64,000 nucleotides of DNA, taken from contig NZ_LS483370.1 of the NCBI RefSeq assembly GCF_900475285.1, forward strand, positions 758,001 through 822,000, in the 5' to 3' direction. Numbering within the stretch: position 1 is the stretch's first letter; each line of letters opens with the position of its first letter. This stretch comes from Pseudomonas taetrolens (GTDB lineage Bacteria; Pseudomonadota; Gammaproteobacteria; Pseudomonadales; Pseudomonadaceae). Below are positions 1-10,608 of this stretch, one piece after another. Both the position numbers and the translations under genes were made by a program. Under the pieces are notes generated by a model. That model ran no database searches. It saw only the letters and a program-made list of their open reading frames with translations, and was not told the origin of the DNA.

Positions 1-764
1 TTGGAGATCTCTACTTCCGCAAAGTTGTTACCCAGTGCGAGCAAGGTCACGCTGATCGTGCCTTCTGTGCGGGTATGGCCCACGTCCTTGGCGGTCAGGT
101 TGAAGTGGACCACGTTAGCCGGTGCCACCACCTCGACGGTACCCTGCAGCATCACGGGCTGAGGTTGCTGGCTGTTCTGGATTTCTATCCCGTCGGTAAA
201 GGGATAGGTGACGGTCAGGTCATCCGGATTGCTCACGTTGGCGCTGGAGGGGCTGAGCTGTATGCCTGGATCGGTTTCAGACCACTCGTTCTGAAAGGTC
301 ACTACTTGTTGATTGCTCAGGGTTACGGACTGCCATTCCAGTGTATGGGGGAAGGGGAACTCGGAAGCACCGCTGGAGGAAAACGGGAAGACGGGCTCTA
401 GATCGGTCAGATAATCGGAGCTGTTGTTTCTGCGCAGGATAAACAGGCCGTTGATGTAGGTATCGCTCAGGGTCTGGCTGTCGGGGTAATGCTTGAGCAA
501 TGCAAGGTCATCCTCACCGTATTCGGTCTGGATCGGCATGTCTTGCAATTTGAGGCGCGCACGCTCCAGCAATAACAATGAACCACCCAACTCGGCGACG
601 GCATCTTTCAGTTGCGGATCCTGAAGGGTGTCGAGGCTCTTTTCGAAGGCTGCGGTCCTTTCTTCCAGGCTGGCCTGTGAGTGCTTGTCCTCAGGGGAGC
701 AGCCGCTCGTGACGAGCAGAGCCATTGAAATCCCGAGACACACCAAGGGGAGACGCAGATCCAT
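1..764 (-). CDS. Putative lipoprotein, cut by the left window edge
   Basis: The reading frame is open from an ATG at 764 to the window edge (about 254 codons), with no stop inside. The N-terminus is a hydrophobic lipoprotein-type signal ending in VTSGC, with Cys22 as the likely lipidated residue. An AGGAAAA ribosome-binding site lies about 8 bases upstream of the ATG. The mature part is acidic, Ser- and Gln-rich, and looks like a soluble beta-rich periplasmic or outer-membrane domain. I do not recognise the family. It is divergent from yqhA, and homologous genomes have an unnamed gene at this place. The C-terminus is outside the window, so full length is unknown. Confidence 0.75.
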   Translation of the reverse strand, partial: MDLRLPLVCLGISMALLVTSGCSPEDKHSQASLEERTAAFEKSLDTLQDPQLKDAVAELGGSLLLLERARLKLQDMPIQTEYGEDDLALLKHYPDSQTLSDTYINGLFILRRNNSSDYLTDLEPVFPFSSSGASEFPFPHTLEWQSVTLSNQQVVTFQNEWSETDPGIQLSPSSANVSNPDDLTVTYPFTDGIEIQNSQQPQPVMLQGTVEVVAPANVVHFNLTAKDVGHTRTEGTISVTLLALGNNFAEVEIS

Positions 765-905
765 TGTTGAATTTTCCTGTCCGTAAGCGGTGCTGAGAAA
801 GAGGACACTAGCAGAAAAAGTTTTTACCGGCTGTTCCAAGACTTTCTCTATGCAGTTTTCTCACTGATATACTCGCGCCCATTTTTATACGTCCTGTGAG
901 ATTCA

Positions 906-1394
906 ATGGAACGCTTTATCGAAAACGCAATGTATGCCTCGCGCTGGATTTTGGCGCCCATCTACTTCGGGCTATCGCTGGGCCTGCTGGCGCTGGCGTT
1001 GAAGTTCTTTCAGGAAGTGTTTCACGTTATCCCCAACGTGTTTGCATTGACCGAGTCGGACTTGATCCTGGTCATTCTTTCGCTGATCGACATGGCGCTG
1101 GTGGGCGGTTTGCTGGTCATGGTGATGATTTCAGGCTACGAGAACTTCGTCTCGCAACTGGACATCGATGAACATAAAGAGAAGCTCAGCTGGTTGGGCA
1201 CCATGGACTCCACGTCGCTGAAGATGAAAGTGGCGGCGTCGATTGTGGCCATCTCCTCAATCCATCTGCTGCGGGTCTTCATGGATGCACGCAACATCGA
1301 GACCGAGTACCTGATGTGGTACGTGATCATTCATATGACTTTTGTGGTGTCCGCGTTTGCGATGGGTTACCTGGACAAGCTGACCAAGCACTGA
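906..1394 (+). CDS. yqhA: YqhA family (UPF0114) inner-membrane protein
   Basis: This 162-residue protein has an N-terminus [13 protein letters not shown] and four hydrophobic segments, near residues 13-35, 50-72, 105-125 and 135-155, as in the UPF0114/YqhA family. Length matches family members. The biochemical role of the family is unknown; it is predicted to be an integral inner-membrane protein. It is transcribed alone, divergent from the lipoprotein gene and upstream of fklB, as in other pseudomonads. Confidence 0.9.
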   Translation: MERFIENAMYASRWILAPIYFGLSLGLLALALKFFQEVFHVIPNVFALTESDLILVILSLIDMALVGGLLVMVMISGYENFVSQLDIDEHKEKLSWLGTMDSTSLKMKVAASIVAISSIHLLRVFMDARNIETEYLMWYVIIHMTFVVSAFAMGYLDKLTKH

Positions 1395-1541
1395 TGCATC
1401 TACAGGGCGGCGTGTACACGATCCCGGGCTGCGAAGGCTTTGGGGGCTGTGGTAGTCTGCTCGCCCTTTTTTGGTTCAGGGTGTTCGGGGCTGGCGGTTG
1501 AAAGACAGCTTTTCCTGGATACCCCACAGCGGAGCAGTGTT

Positions 1542-2159
1542 ATGTCCGAAGTAAATCTGTCGACCGACGAAACCCGTGTCAGCTACGGCATTGGCCGTCA
1601 GCTGGGTGACCAGCTGCGCGACAACCCGCCACCGGGCGTGAGCCTGGATGCAATCCTGGCCGGCCTGACTGACGCTTTCGCAGGTCAGCCGAGCCGTGTA
1701 GGTCAGGAAGAGCTGTCTGCCAGCTTCAAAGTGATCCGCGAGATCATGCAAGCTGAAGCAGCTGCCAAAGCAGAAGCTGCTGCAGGTGAAGGCAAGGCTT
1801 TTCTGGCTGAAAACGCCAAGAAAGATGGCATCACCACTCTGGCTTCGGGCCTGCAATTTGAAGTGGTTACTGCGGGCGAAGGCGCCAAGCCATCCCGTGA
1901 GGACACTGTACGTGTTCACTACCACGGCACCCTGATCGACGGCACTGTCTTTGACAGCTCCTACGATCGTGGCCAGCCTGCCGAATTCCCGGTTGGCGGC
2001 GTGATCGCTGGCTGGACCGAAGCCCTGCAACTGATGAATGCCGGCAGCAAATGGCGCATCTACGTGCCGAGCGAACTGGCTTACGGCGCTCAAGGCGTTG
2101 GCAGCATTGCTCCGCACAGCGTGCTGGTGTTCGACGTTGAGCTGCTGGACGTTCTGTAA
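1542..2159 (+). CDS. fklB: FKBP-type peptidyl-prolyl cis-trans isomerase, FklB type
   Basis: The protein has 205 residues, as for E. coli FklB (206). An N-terminal helical FKBP_N dimerisation domain (about 1-100, Ala/Glu-rich) is followed by an FKBP catalytic domain (about 112-205) with VRVHYHGTLIDGTVFDSSY and a conserved SELAYG segment. It catalyses proline isomerisation during protein folding. No signal peptide is visible, so it is probably cytoplasmic. The frame stays open upstream to 1440, but the ATG at 1542 has a GGAG site about 7 bases away and gives the family N-terminus MSEVNLSTDETRVSYGIG. Confidence 0.93.
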   Translation: MSEVNLSTDETRVSYGIGRQLGDQLRDNPPPGVSLDAILAGLTDAFAGQPSRVGQEELSASFKVIREIMQAEAAAKAEAAAGEGKAFLAENAKKDGITTLASGLQFEVVTAGEGAKPSREDTVRVHYHGTLIDGTVFDSSYDRGQPAEFPVGGVIAGWTEALQLMNAGSKWRIYVPSELAYGAQGVGSIAPHSVLVFDVELLDVL

Positions 2160-2253
2160 GAACACAGCGCTTTAACGGTGGTCGCGGGTGTACTGGCGAT
2201 GAGGGCGACACGAAGTCGTCTGCATCGCCAGGCCCGCTTCCCTGATGGGAGCT

Positions 2254-2526
2254 TCATAGTTCTATTTTGGCGTGATGCTCGTGAGTGTCACTGGTGCCGA
2301 CGGGGCGCAATGCCCGGGCATAGCAAAACAGAAACAAATTGCGCACCAGCTCCTTGAGCACCAACGGTTCGCTTGAGTTAAGTCCCGAAAAATCCAGATC
2401 TCCCTGATCCTGTAGCTCGTTGAGGGCTTCTTCTTCCAGTACTGCGCAGACTTCTCCGGTTTCCCGATGGAGGATTCGCAGATAGGGATGTGGACGGTCC
2501 AGCCAGGCATCAATTAAATAAGTCAT
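2254..2526 (-). CDS. Small conserved protein with an upstream Fur box (PA4570-like position)
   Basis: The 90-residue protein starts MTYLIDAWLDRPHPYLRIL. I chose the ATG at 2524-2526 because AGGAG (2536-2540) lies nine bases upstream; the ATG at 2533-2535 touches that site. Acidic and leucine-rich segments suggest a small soluble protein; there are no Cys pairs, membrane segments or signal peptide. The position between fklB and ispB matches PA4570 of P. aeruginosa, which I recall as an iron-starvation-induced gene of unknown function. A near-consensus Fur box lies 26 bases upstream, so iron repression is likely. The molecular role is unknown. Confidence 0.8.
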   Translation of the reverse strand: MTYLIDAWLDRPHPYLRILHRETGEVCAVLEEEALNELQDQGDLDFSGLNSSEPLVLKELVRNLFLFCYARALRPVGTSDTHEHHAKIEL

Positions 2527-2551
2527 GGTCGTCATCTCCTTGATGAATATC

Positions 2552-2572
2552 AATGAGAATAATTCTTATTCA
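2552..2572 (-). promoter_or_regulatory. Candidate Fur box
   Basis: The core GAGAATAATTCTTATT is a near-palindrome that matches a typical pseudomonad Fur box (AATGAGAATGATTCTCATTTG-like) at 17 of 21 positions by eye. It sits 26 bases upstream of the start of the small gene that ends at 2254, where a promoter would be expected. Binding by Fur is inferred. Confidence 0.75.
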
Positions 2573-2705
2573 ATTAATAGCAAGTGCCTATTGGCAGATT
2601 TCCGGTTTTTCCGCTCAAGAGCTGCTGCAGGTCAAGGGGGCTGGCTTTTTGAGATCGCGGAGGCGATTTGGCGGGAGCGTAGCGAGGGAGGCGGGCAGTA
2701 CAGCA

Positions 2706-2730
2706 CCTTCCTGCGCCGGGCGCAGGAAGG
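2706..2730 (-). terminator. Strong hairpin downstream of yjdM
   Basis: A perfect 11-bp stem (CCTTCCTGCGC / GCGCAGGAAGG) with a 3-base loop lies just past the yjdM stop codon. No U-tract follows on the minus strand, so it may act as a weak terminator or as an mRNA 3' stabiliser. Confidence 0.5.
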
Positions 2731-2742
2731 AATGCAGCAGAA

Positions 2743-3084
2743 TCAGACCTTGCGGACGAACTCGGACTTGAGCTTCATCGGGCCGATACCGTCGATTTTG
2801 CAGTCGATATCGTGGTCGCCATCACACAGGCGAATGTTTTTGACCTTGGTACCCACTTTGACCACCAGTGAGGTGCCTTTGATTTTCAGGTCCTTGATCA
2901 CGGTGATGGTGTCGCCGTCGACCAGAACATTGCCTGCAGAGTCTTTGTAGACTTTGACGTCAGTGTCGACTTCAGCGTCGCCGCTGGCGGACCACTCATG
3001 GGCGCATTCCGGACAGATCAGCTGAGTGCCGTCTTCGTAGGTGTATTCGGAATTGCATTTTGGGCAGGGTGGCAACGTGCTCAC
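2743..3084 (-). CDS. yjdM: YjdM/PhnA-type zinc-ribbon protein
   Basis: The 113-residue protein has an N-terminal zinc ribbon with Cys7, Cys10, Cys24 and Cys27, followed by the PhnA domain with [20 protein letters not shown] and ending in KSEFVRKV. The family (formerly PhnA) occurs near phosphonate genes in E. coli but is not shown to be needed for phosphonate use, and its function is unsettled. It starts at GTG (3084), preceded by AAGGAGC. It is monocistronic, between the Fur-box gene and ispB. Confidence 0.9.
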   Translation of the reverse strand: MSTLPPCPKCNSEYTYEDGTQLICPECAHEWSASGDAEVDTDVKVYKDSAGNVLVDGDTITVIKDLKIKGTSLVVKVGTKVKNIRLCDGDHDIDCKIDGIGPMKLKSEFVRKV

Positions 3085-3172
3085 TAAAGCTCCTTAAGGG
3101 TCAGGATGGCTAAAGGCGCGTATTGTATAGGGTTTTAGCGGGAAGGGGGGGATTCGCGGTTGTGGCCGACCC

Positions 3173-3309
3173 GTAGCAGTTGCCGAGGTCCGAGGCTGCG
3201 TCCGGCGGCGAAGCCGCCGCAGGGTCAGATATCGCGGTGTATCAGATACACCGCATGCTCAGGGTAGACGACCGCTTCGTGGCCGAACGCAGCCTTCGGC
3301 AGCTGCTAC
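3173..3309. repeat. REPIN-like inverted pair of REP sequences
   Basis: Two REP-like units face each other. The left unit begins GTAGCAGTTGCCGAGG and continues with GGCTGCGTCCGGC. The right unit, read on the minus strand, begins GTAGCAGCTGCCGAAGG and continues GCTGCGTTCGGC. Both arms end in GC-rich hairpins. It lies between the 5' side of yjdM and the 3' end of ispB, a usual REPIN location in Pseudomonas. Confidence 0.75.
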
Positions 3310-3324
3310 AGGTCGTGTGCAAAC

Positions 3325-4293
3325 TCAGTGCGTACGGGCCACTGCAAATTCGCTCAGCTCGACCAGTGCATCGCGGTACTGGCTCGGTGGCAGCGCTTCC
3401 AGGCATTCAATTGCACGGGCTACATAATCCCGGGCCAACTGGGCGGTGTAATCCAGGGCGCCGGAAGATTCCACGGCGTCGCGAATGCTTTCGAGGTCTT
3501 CAATGCCGCCTTTCTGGATGGCTTTGCGGACCAGGGCTGCTTGTTCCGGCGTGCCTTCGCGCATGGTGTAGATCAGTGGCAGCGTCGGTTTGCCTTCTGC
3601 CAGATCGTCACCGACGTTCTTGCCCAGGGTTTCGGCGTCGCCGCGGTAGTCGAGCAGGTCGTCCACCAGCTGGAAAGCCACGCCCAGGTGATCGCCAAAG
3701 GTGCGCAAGGCTTCGCTCTGCTGCGCAGTTGCGCCAGCCAGGGCAGCCGCACTGTGGGTCGAAGCCTCGAAAAGCATCGCGGTTTTGCCGCGAATCACTT
3801 CCATGTAGGTTTCTTCAGTGGTGCTGGCGTCACGAACCTTGGACAGCTGCAGTACTTCACCTTCAGCAATGATGCGAGTGGCTTGCGACAGGATTTTCAT
3901 CACTGGCATCGAGCCTAGCTCAACCATCATCTCGAACGAGCGCGAGTACAGGAAGTCGCCGACCAGCACGCTTGGCGCGTTGCCCCACGTGGCGTTAGCG
4001 GTTTTACGGCCACGGCGCATGCCCGACATGTCGACCACGTCATCGTGCAGCAGGGTGGCGGTATGCAGGAACTCAATGGTCGCGGCGAGCAGACGCATAT
4101 CGTCGCCTTCGCGGCCCAGGGCCTTACCACACAGCAACACTAATAAAGGACGAAGACGTTTGCCGCCGGCCGAGGTGATGTAGTCGCCGATTTTTGAGAC
4201 CAGCGGTACGCGGGAAGTCAGCTGCTTCTTGATGATGCAGTCTACGGCGCTAAAATCGTCCGCCACCGCGTGGTAGAAAGCTTGGGGTTGCAT
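3325..4293 (-). CDS. ispB: Octaprenyl diphosphate synthase
   Basis: This 322-residue trans-polyprenyl synthase elongates farnesyl diphosphate with isopentenyl diphosphate to make the ubiquinone side chain. The first Asp-rich motif is DDVVD at 84-88 and the second is LVDDLLDYRGD further on; GGKRLRP (about 43-49) binds isopentenyl diphosphate. The length matches IspB. It is divergent from rplU-rpmA, the conserved gammaproteobacterial arrangement. Chain length (C40 or C45) cannot be read from the sequence. Confidence 0.96.
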   Translation of the reverse strand: MQPQAFYHAVADDFSAVDCIIKKQLTSRVPLVSKIGDYITSAGGKRLRPLLVLLCGKALGREGDDMRLLAATIEFLHTATLLHDDVVDMSGMRRGRKTANATWGNAPSVLVGDFLYSRSFEMMVELGSMPVMKILSQATRIIAEGEVLQLSKVRDASTTEETYMEVIRGKTAMLFEASTHSAAALAGATAQQSEALRTFGDHLGVAFQLVDDLLDYRGDAETLGKNVGDDLAEGKPTLPLIYTMREGTPEQAALVRKAIQKGGIEDLESIRDAVESSGALDYTAQLARDYVARAIECLEALPPSQYRDALVELSEFAVARTH

Positions 4294-4372
4294 CAGCGAC
4301 AGGTGCTCCAGAAGGGTTGCGCGGCATGCTAGGTCGGGGGGCTGGGCCTGTCAAGGCGAGATGGACGGCCCC

Positions 4373-4401
4373 TTGCAACCCTGACTTGCCTTGCGTACAA
4401 T
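4373..4401 (+). promoter_or_regulatory. Sigma70-type promoter for rplU-rpmA
   Basis: TTGCAA (4373-4378) and TACAAT (4396-4401) are separated by 17 bases and followed by a GC-rich start region, as at growth-rate-controlled ribosomal promoters. It gives a leader of about 125 bases before rplU. Confidence 0.65.
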
Positions 4402-4534
4402 CGCGCACCCTGAACTTCCTGGGCAGCACCTGCCTTACGCAATTGCACTTGGGCCGTTCCAGCCCCATGCAGCCATGCCAGCCAATACCTTTACCTATAA
4501 AGCGCTGGGTGAGCAGGATTATCGGAGAAATACC

Positions 4535-4846
4535 ATGTACGCAGTAATCGTTACCGGTGGTAAGCAGTACAAAGTAGCACCAGGTGAATACCTGAAGATC
4601 GAGAAACTGGAAATCGCTACTGGCGAATCCGTTACCTTTGATCGCGTTTTGTTGGTTGGCAATGGCGATGACGTAAACATCGGCGCACCAGTTGTTCCTG
4701 GCGCTACCGTAGTGGCTGAAGTGATTTCCCAAGGTCGTCACGACAAGATCCGCATCATCAAGTTCCGTCGTCGTAAGCACCACATGAAGCGTATGGGCCA
4801 CCGCCAGTGGTACACCGAGATCAAAATCACCGGTATTCAGGCTTAA
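4535..4846 (+). CDS. rplU: 50S ribosomal protein L21
   Basis: The 103-residue protein begins [19 protein letters not shown] and ends with the basic [17 protein letters not shown] region typical of L21, which binds 23S rRNA in the large subunit. The ATG at 4535 follows GGAGAAA. The open frame upstream is not coding. It is co-transcribed with rpmA 34 bases downstream. Confidence 0.98.
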   Translation: MYAVIVTGGKQYKVAPGEYLKIEKLEIATGESVTFDRVLLVGNGDDVNIGAPVVPGATVVAEVISQGRHDKIRIIKFRRRKHHMKRMGHRQWYTEIKITGIQA

Positions 4847-4880
4847 TTTCAGCCTAATTCCTCACTAGGAGAATTGACTC

Positions 4881-5156
4881 ATGGCACACAAAAAAGCTGG
4901 TGGTAGTACCCGTAACGGTCGCGACTCAGAAGCCAAACGCCTTGGCGTTAAGATGTATGGCGGCCAGGCTATCATTCCGGGCAACATCATCGTGCGTCAG
5001 CGCGGCACCCAATTCCACGCTGGCTACGGCGTTGGTATGGGTAAAGATCACACCCTGTTCGCGAAAGTGGAAGGCGTGATCAAGTTCCAGGTTAAAGGCG
5101 CCTTCGGTCGTCGCTATGTAAGCATCGTTCCGAAGACTGCAGTCGTCGCGGCGTAA
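4881..5156 (+). CDS. rpmA: 50S ribosomal protein L27
   Basis: The 91-residue protein has the L27 N-terminus [20 protein letters not shown], which reaches towards the peptidyl-transferase centre, and the conserved QRGTQFHAG segment. It is slightly longer than E. coli L27 (85) owing to a hydrophobic C-terminal tail. AGGAG precedes the ATG. It forms an operon with rplU and is followed by a terminator. Confidence 0.98.
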   Translation: MAHKKAGGSTRNGRDSEAKRLGVKMYGGQAIIPGNIIVRQRGTQFHAGYGVGMGKDHTLFAKVEGVIKFQVKGAFGRRYVSIVPKTAVVAA

Positions 5157-5174
5157 TAGCTTGGTAGCTGGAAG

Positions 5175-5200
5175 AGCCCTGTCTTGCGACGGGGCTTTTT
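5175..5200 (+). terminator. Rho-independent terminator after rpmA
   Basis: A stem AGCCCtGTC / GACgGGGCT with a TTGC loop is followed by TTTTT, 18 bases past the rpmA stop. Confidence 0.85.
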
Positions 5201-5312
5201 CGTTTGTGGGGTGAGTCTCTTGCAAAACTGTTTGTATGGGCTGCTGGCGCTGGATTTAACGGTCGTTGATTGAGGTCGCTGCGCTCATTTTTGCAAGAGT
5301 CTTATGTCTTAG

Positions 5313-6578
<1,266 letters not shown>

Positions 6579-6598
6579 TTCGTTGCAGTAAACTACAG

Positions 6599-6622
6599 CG
6601 CCGCTCACTAGAGCGGCGTTTT
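6599..6622 (+). terminator. Terminator-like hairpin after obgE
   Basis: A perfect 8-bp stem CGCCGCTC / GAGCGGCG with an ACTA loop is followed by TTTT. The short U-tract may allow read-through to proB. Confidence 0.65.
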
Positions 6623-6702
6623 AGCATCTACGAAACGGTAATCAAAAATAATTCCATGGGTGGCGCTCGGTCGCGCCGTCCTCAGGCATAGGTTGGATGA
6701 TG

Positions 6703-7821
6703 ATGCGGAGCAAGGTGACGGGTGCGCGGCGTTGGGTCGTAAAGATCGGTAGCGCATTGCTGACAGCGGATGGTAAAGGCCTGGATCGCGCTGCGATGGG
6801 CGTTTGGGTCGAGCAGATGGTGGCCTTGCACGAGGCCGGCGTTGAGCTGGTGCTGGTGTCTTCGGGCGCGGTAGCGGCAGGCATGAGCCGTTTGGGCTGG
6901 ACGGTACGACCGAGTGCCATGCATGAGCTGCAAGCCGCTGCGGCCATTGGTCAAATGGGGTTGGTGCAGGCCTGGGAGTCGAGCTTTGCCGAGCATTCGC
7001 GGCACACCGCGCAAATCTTGCTGACCCATGATGACCTGTCTGATCGCAAGCGTTACCTGAATGCCCGTAGCACCTTGCGTGCGCTGGTGGAGTTGGGCGT
7101 GATTCCGGTCATCAATGAAAATGACACGGTGGTCACTGACGAAATCCGTTTCGGTGATAACGATACGCTGGCAGCGCTGGTGGCCAATCTGGTCGAGGCG
7201 GATCTGCTGGTGATCCTGACTGACCGCGACGGCATGTTTGATGCTGATCCGCGCAATAACCCTGATGCGAAAATGATCTACGAGGCACGAGCCGACGATC
7301 CTGCGCTGGATGCGGTGGCGGGTGGCACCGGGGGTGCGCTAGGGCGTGGCGGCATGCAGACCAAGTTGCGTGCAGCGCGTCTGGCTGCGCGTTCAGGTGC
7401 TCATACGATTATTGTCGGTGGGCGCCTGGAGCGCGTACTGGATCGTCTCAAGGCGGGTGAGCGGCTGGGGACTTTGCTGTCTCCCGAGCGTGGCATGCTG
7501 GCAGCGCGCAAGCAGTGGCTGGCCGGTCATTTGCAAACCCGTGGCACGCTGGTACTGGACGAGGGGGCTGTCGTTGCTTTGTCCAAGGGCAACAAAAGCT
7601 TGTTGCCGGTGGGGGTGAAGGCGGTTCAGGGTGGCTTCCGTCGCGGAGAGATGGTGGTGTGTGTGGCGCCGGACGGTAGGGAGATTGCTCGCGGCCTGGC
7701 CAACTACAGTGCCCAGGAAGCGCAAAAAATTATCGGGCAGTCGTCGGATGCGATTGTCGGTCTGTTGGGTTATATGGCGGAGCCTGAGCTGGTTCACCGC
7801 GATAATCTGATTCTGGTTTGA
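6703..7821 (+). CDS. proB: Glutamate 5-kinase
   Basis: ProB phosphorylates glutamate in the first step of proline synthesis. The 372-residue protein has an amino-acid kinase domain (about 1-255; [48 protein letters not shown]) and a C-terminal PUA domain (about 275-372, with [13 protein letters not shown]). Three in-frame ATGs occur at 6697, 6700 and 6703; the last gives the usual N-terminus [16 protein letters not shown] and best spacing from AGG at 6690. Feedback inhibition by proline is known for the family. Confidence 0.96.
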   Translation: MRSKVTGARRWVVKIGSALLTADGKGLDRAAMGVWVEQMVALHEAGVELVLVSSGAVAAGMSRLGWTVRPSAMHELQAAAAIGQMGLVQAWESSFAEHSRHTAQILLTHDDLSDRKRYLNARSTLRALVELGVIPVINENDTVVTDEIRFGDNDTLAALVANLVEADLLVILTDRDGMFDADPRNNPDAKMIYEARADDPALDAVAGGTGGALGRGGMQTKLRAARLAARSGAHTIIVGGRLERVLDRLKAGERLGTLLSPERGMLAARKQWLAGHLQTRGTLVLDEGAVVALSKGNKSLLPVGVKAVQGGFRRGEMVVCVAPDGREIARGLANYSAQEAQKIIGQSSDAIVGLLGYMAEPELVHRDNLILV

Positions 7822-7834
7822 TATTGAGGTGATC

Positions 7835-8296
7835 ATGCGGTTGATTAAAAGCGTGTTGGGCCTGGTATTGGCAATGCCGTTGCTGGCGTCGGCTGAAGAG
7901 ATCGGCACGGTGTCGACCGTTTTCAAGTTTGTCGGCCCGAATGACCGCATTGTGGTCGAGGCCTTTGATGATCCGAAGGTGGAAGGGGTGACGTGCTACC
8001 TGTCGCGCGCCAAGACCGGCGGCATGAAAGGTGGTCTGGGGCTGGCAGAAGATCGCGCCGAGGCTTCCCTGGCGTGTCGTCAGATCGGTCCGATCAGCTT
8101 CAAGGGCGACTTGAAGGATGGTGAAGAGGTGTTCAAGGAGCGTACGTCGCTGGTGTTCAAAACCATGCAAGTGGTGCGCTTCCTGGACAAAAAGCGCAAT
8201 ACGCTGGTGTATCTGGTGTACAGCGATCGCTTGATCGAGGGCAGCCCGCAGAATGCGGTGACGGCAATCCCGATCTTGCCGTGGCCGAAACAGTAG
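7835..8296 (+). CDS. CreA family exported protein
   Basis: The 153-residue protein has a short signal peptide ([16 protein letters not shown], cleavage probably before EE) followed by the CreA domain with [30 protein letters not shown]. It is predicted to be periplasmic; the role of CreA proteins is unknown. I chose the ATG at 7835 because GAGG ends 5 bases upstream; a GTG at 7829 would add two residues. It follows proB by 13 bases and is probably co-transcribed with it. Confidence 0.9.
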   Translation: MRLIKSVLGLVLAMPLLASAEEIGTVSTVFKFVGPNDRIVVEAFDDPKVEGVTCYLSRAKTGGMKGGLGLAEDRAEASLACRQIGPISFKGDLKDGEEVFKERTSLVFKTMQVVRFLDKKRNTLVYLVYSDRLIEGSPQNAVTAIPILPWPKQ

Positions 8297-8305
8297 CGGT
8301 TGATC

Positions 8306-8346
8306 AAAAAAAGCTGCGACAGGTCATTGGGTCGCAGCTTTTTTTT
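8306..8346 (+). terminator. Rho-independent terminator after the CreA-like gene
   Basis: A perfect 10-bp stem AAGCTGCGAC / GTCGCAGCTT is flanked by a run of A and a run of eight T, so it could work on both strands. Confidence 0.9.
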
Positions 8347-8378
8347 GTCTGGCCGTCGGCGATTGCTGAATGGCGGGC

Positions 8379-8412
8379 ATTAAAAAGCCGACCCTGAGGT
8401 CGGCTTTTTAAA
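8379..8412 (-). terminator. Rho-independent terminator after rpsT
   Basis: A 12-bp stem TAAAAAGCCGAC / GTCGGCTTTTTA around a 6-base loop lies 12 bases beyond the rpsT stop codon on the minus strand. Confidence 0.88.
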
Positions 8413-8423
8413 AAGCTTAACGC

Positions 8424-8702
8424 TTAAGCGGCAGTCGCAAGGTTCAACGCCTTGACGTGGCCATTCAGACGGCTCTTATGGTGAGCAGCTTTGTTCTTGT
8501 GGATGATGCCTTTATCGGCCATACGGTCGATAACAGGTACAGCCAGAACAAAAGCAGCTTGCGCTTTAGCAGCGTCTTTTGCGTCGATGGCTTTAACTAC
8601 ATTCTTGATGTAGGTGCGAACCATGGAACGCAGGCTGGCGTTGTGGCTGCGACGCTTCTCAGCCTGTTTTGCACGTTTTTTGGCGGAAGGTGTGTTGGCC
8701 AC
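8424..8702 (-). CDS. rpsT: 30S ribosomal protein S20
   Basis: The 92-residue basic protein starts (M)[18 protein letters not shown] and binds 16S rRNA in the small subunit. The start is GTG at 8702, with GGAG about 8 bases upstream; an open frame to 8741 has no ribosome-binding site and is not part of the protein. In E. coli the rare UUG start of rpsT is tied to autoregulation, so the non-ATG start here may matter similarly. Divergent from murJ. Confidence 0.97.
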   Translation of the reverse strand: MANTPSAKKRAKQAEKRRSHNASLRSMVRTYIKNVVKAIDAKDAAKAQAAFVLAVPVIDRMADKGIIHKNKAAHHKSRLNGHVKALNLATAA

Positions 8703-8952
8703 CGTCGAGCTCCTCGAAAGACTTTGGGAAATAGCAAACAAAATAGGCCGCGAATCATGCCGATGACGGGATCTCTTGTCAAGGGCGTTTGATACGATCC
8801 GCTGAGTGGTTGATCGAGGTAGACGGGAGATTTATTTCCGGCGCTTGACCTGTAAACTCGCGAGCTTGGCTCTGTGCTGTTGCGGCGCGCAGTATCGCAT
8901 AAGTGGGCGCTTTGTTCGCCTGCTCTTTCTCTTATAGGCAAAAACTCTTTCA

Positions 8953-10491
8953 ATGAATTTGCTCAAGTCGTTGGCTGCCGTCAGCTCAATCACCATGATA
9001 TCCAGGGTCCTGGGCTTCGTTCGAGATACCATTATCGCCCGTGCCTTTGGTGCGGGAATGGCCACGGATGCGTTCTTTATTGCCTTTAAACTGCCCAACC
9101 TGTTGCGCAGGATCTTTGCCGAGGGTGCTTTTTCGCAGGCATTCGTACCGATTCTTGCCGAGTACAAAAACCAGCAGGGTGAAGAGGCGACACGCACATT
9201 TGTGTCTTACGTAGCCGGTTTGCTGACGCTGGTGCTTGCCATTGTGACCGCGCTGGGCATGGTCGCCGCGCCGTGGGTCATATGGGCCACGGCGCCAGGA
9301 TTTGCTTCGACTCCCGAGAAATTCCAGCTGACCAGCGACATGTTGAGGGTAACGTTCCCTTATATATTGCTGATCTCGCTGTCTTCTCTGGCAGGGGCGA
9401 TTCTCAATACCTGGAACCGTTTTGCGGTCCCGGCCTTTGTGCCGACCCTGCTTAACGTCAGCATGATTATTTTTGCGTTGTTCCTGACACCCTATTTTGA
9501 CCCGCCGGTAATGGCGTTGGGGTGGGCGGTGCTGGCCGGCGGGCTGGCCCAGCTGTTGTTCCAGCTGCCGCACTTGAAAAAAATCGGCATGCTGGTGCTG
9601 CCGCGCCTCAATTTGCGTGACACCGGTGTCTGGCGGGTCATGAAACTGATGTTGCCGGCCATTCTGGGGGTTTCCGTCAGCCAGATTTCGCTGATCATCA
9701 ACACGATCTTCGCTTCATTTCTGGTGGCCGGTTCGGTGTCCTGGATGTATTACGCTGATCGCCTGATGGAATTACCGTCCGGGGTGCTGGGTGTTGCGCT
9801 GGGGACGATTCTGTTGCCCGTCCTGTCCAAGACCTATGCCAGCAAAGATCGTCACGAGTATTCGCGGATCCTCGACTGGGGGCTGCGCCTGTGCTTTGCG
9901 CTGGCACTGCCGTGTGCGCTGGCACTGGCGATCCTTTCCGAGCCATTAACGGTTTCGTTGTTTCAGTACGGCCAGTTCAGCGCACTGGATGCGGCCATGA
10001 CCCAGCGTGCACTGATTGCCTACTCCGTCGGGTTGCTCGGGATCATCCTGATCAAGGTGCTGGCGCCAGGGTTTTATGCTCAGCAGAATATTCGCACTCC
10101 GGTAAAAATCGCGGTGTTCACGCTGGTCGTGACTCAACTGCTGAACCTGGTGTTCATTGTGCCGTTGCAACATGCCGGCCTGGCCTTGGCCATTAGCGTG
10201 GGGGCGTGCATCAACGCGGGCCTGCTGTTTTGGCAGTTGCGCAAACAAAAACTGTTTGTCGCCCAGCCGGGTTGGGCCAAGTACCTGTTCAAGCTGGTGC
10301 TGGCGGTGTCGGTCATGTCTGCGGTTCTGCTGGGATTGATGCAGTTGATGCCGGCGTGGGATCAAGGCCATATGCTGGAACGCTTCATTCGCCTGGGCGG
10401 ATTGGTGGTTGCCGGAGTGCTGGCTTATTTCGGAATGTTGTTGCTGCTGGGCTTGCGTTTGAAGGACTTTGCCCGCAAGTCTCTGATGTAG
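8953..10491 (+). CDS. murJ: Lipid II flippase MurJ
   Basis: The 512-residue polytopic membrane protein (about 14 transmembrane segments) flips lipid II for peptidoglycan synthesis. Family motifs include the N-terminal [41 protein letters not shown] and [15 protein letters not shown]. Length equals other Pseudomonas MurJ/MviN proteins. It is followed by ribF after a 117-base gap. Confidence 0.97.
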   Translation: MNLLKSLAAVSSITMISRVLGFVRDTIIARAFGAGMATDAFFIAFKLPNLLRRIFAEGAFSQAFVPILAEYKNQQGEEATRTFVSYVAGLLTLVLAIVTALGMVAAPWVIWATAPGFASTPEKFQLTSDMLRVTFPYILLISLSSLAGAILNTWNRFAVPAFVPTLLNVSMIIFALFLTPYFDPPVMALGWAVLAGGLAQLLFQLPHLKKIGMLVLPRLNLRDTGVWRVMKLMLPAILGVSVSQISLIINTIFASFLVAGSVSWMYYADRLMELPSGVLGVALGTILLPVLSKTYASKDRHEYSRILDWGLRLCFALALPCALALAILSEPLTVSLFQYGQFSALDAAMTQRALIAYSVGLLGIILIKVLAPGFYAQQNIRTPVKIAVFTLVVTQLLNLVFIVPLQHAGLALAISVGACINAGLLFWQLRKQKLFVAQPGWAKYLFKLVLAVSVMSAVLLGLMQLMPAWDQGHMLERFIRLGGLVVAGVLAYFGMLLLLGLRLKDFARKSLM

Positions 10492-10574
10492 GGTGATCAC
10501 CGGTCAGACGTCTGTTTTGTCGCATTGACTGATTTGCCTTGCTCTGTTGCCTGTCGTACAGGGCCGGGTGTGGT

Positions 10575-10580
10575 TATAAT
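10575..10580 (+). promoter_or_regulatory. Candidate -10 box upstream of ribF
   Basis: A consensus TATAAT lies 28 bases before the ribF ATG. The -35 region about 17 bases upstream (TGTCGT) is poor, so the promoter is only a suggestion; no FMN riboswitch fold was recognised here. Confidence 0.4.
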
Positions 10581-10608
10581 CGACCACTTTATGAGCAAGA
10601 AGCGCGTT

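Noticed and set aside
10492-10608. FMN riboswitch in front of ribF
   Set aside because: The short leader does not show the conserved RFN-element segments.
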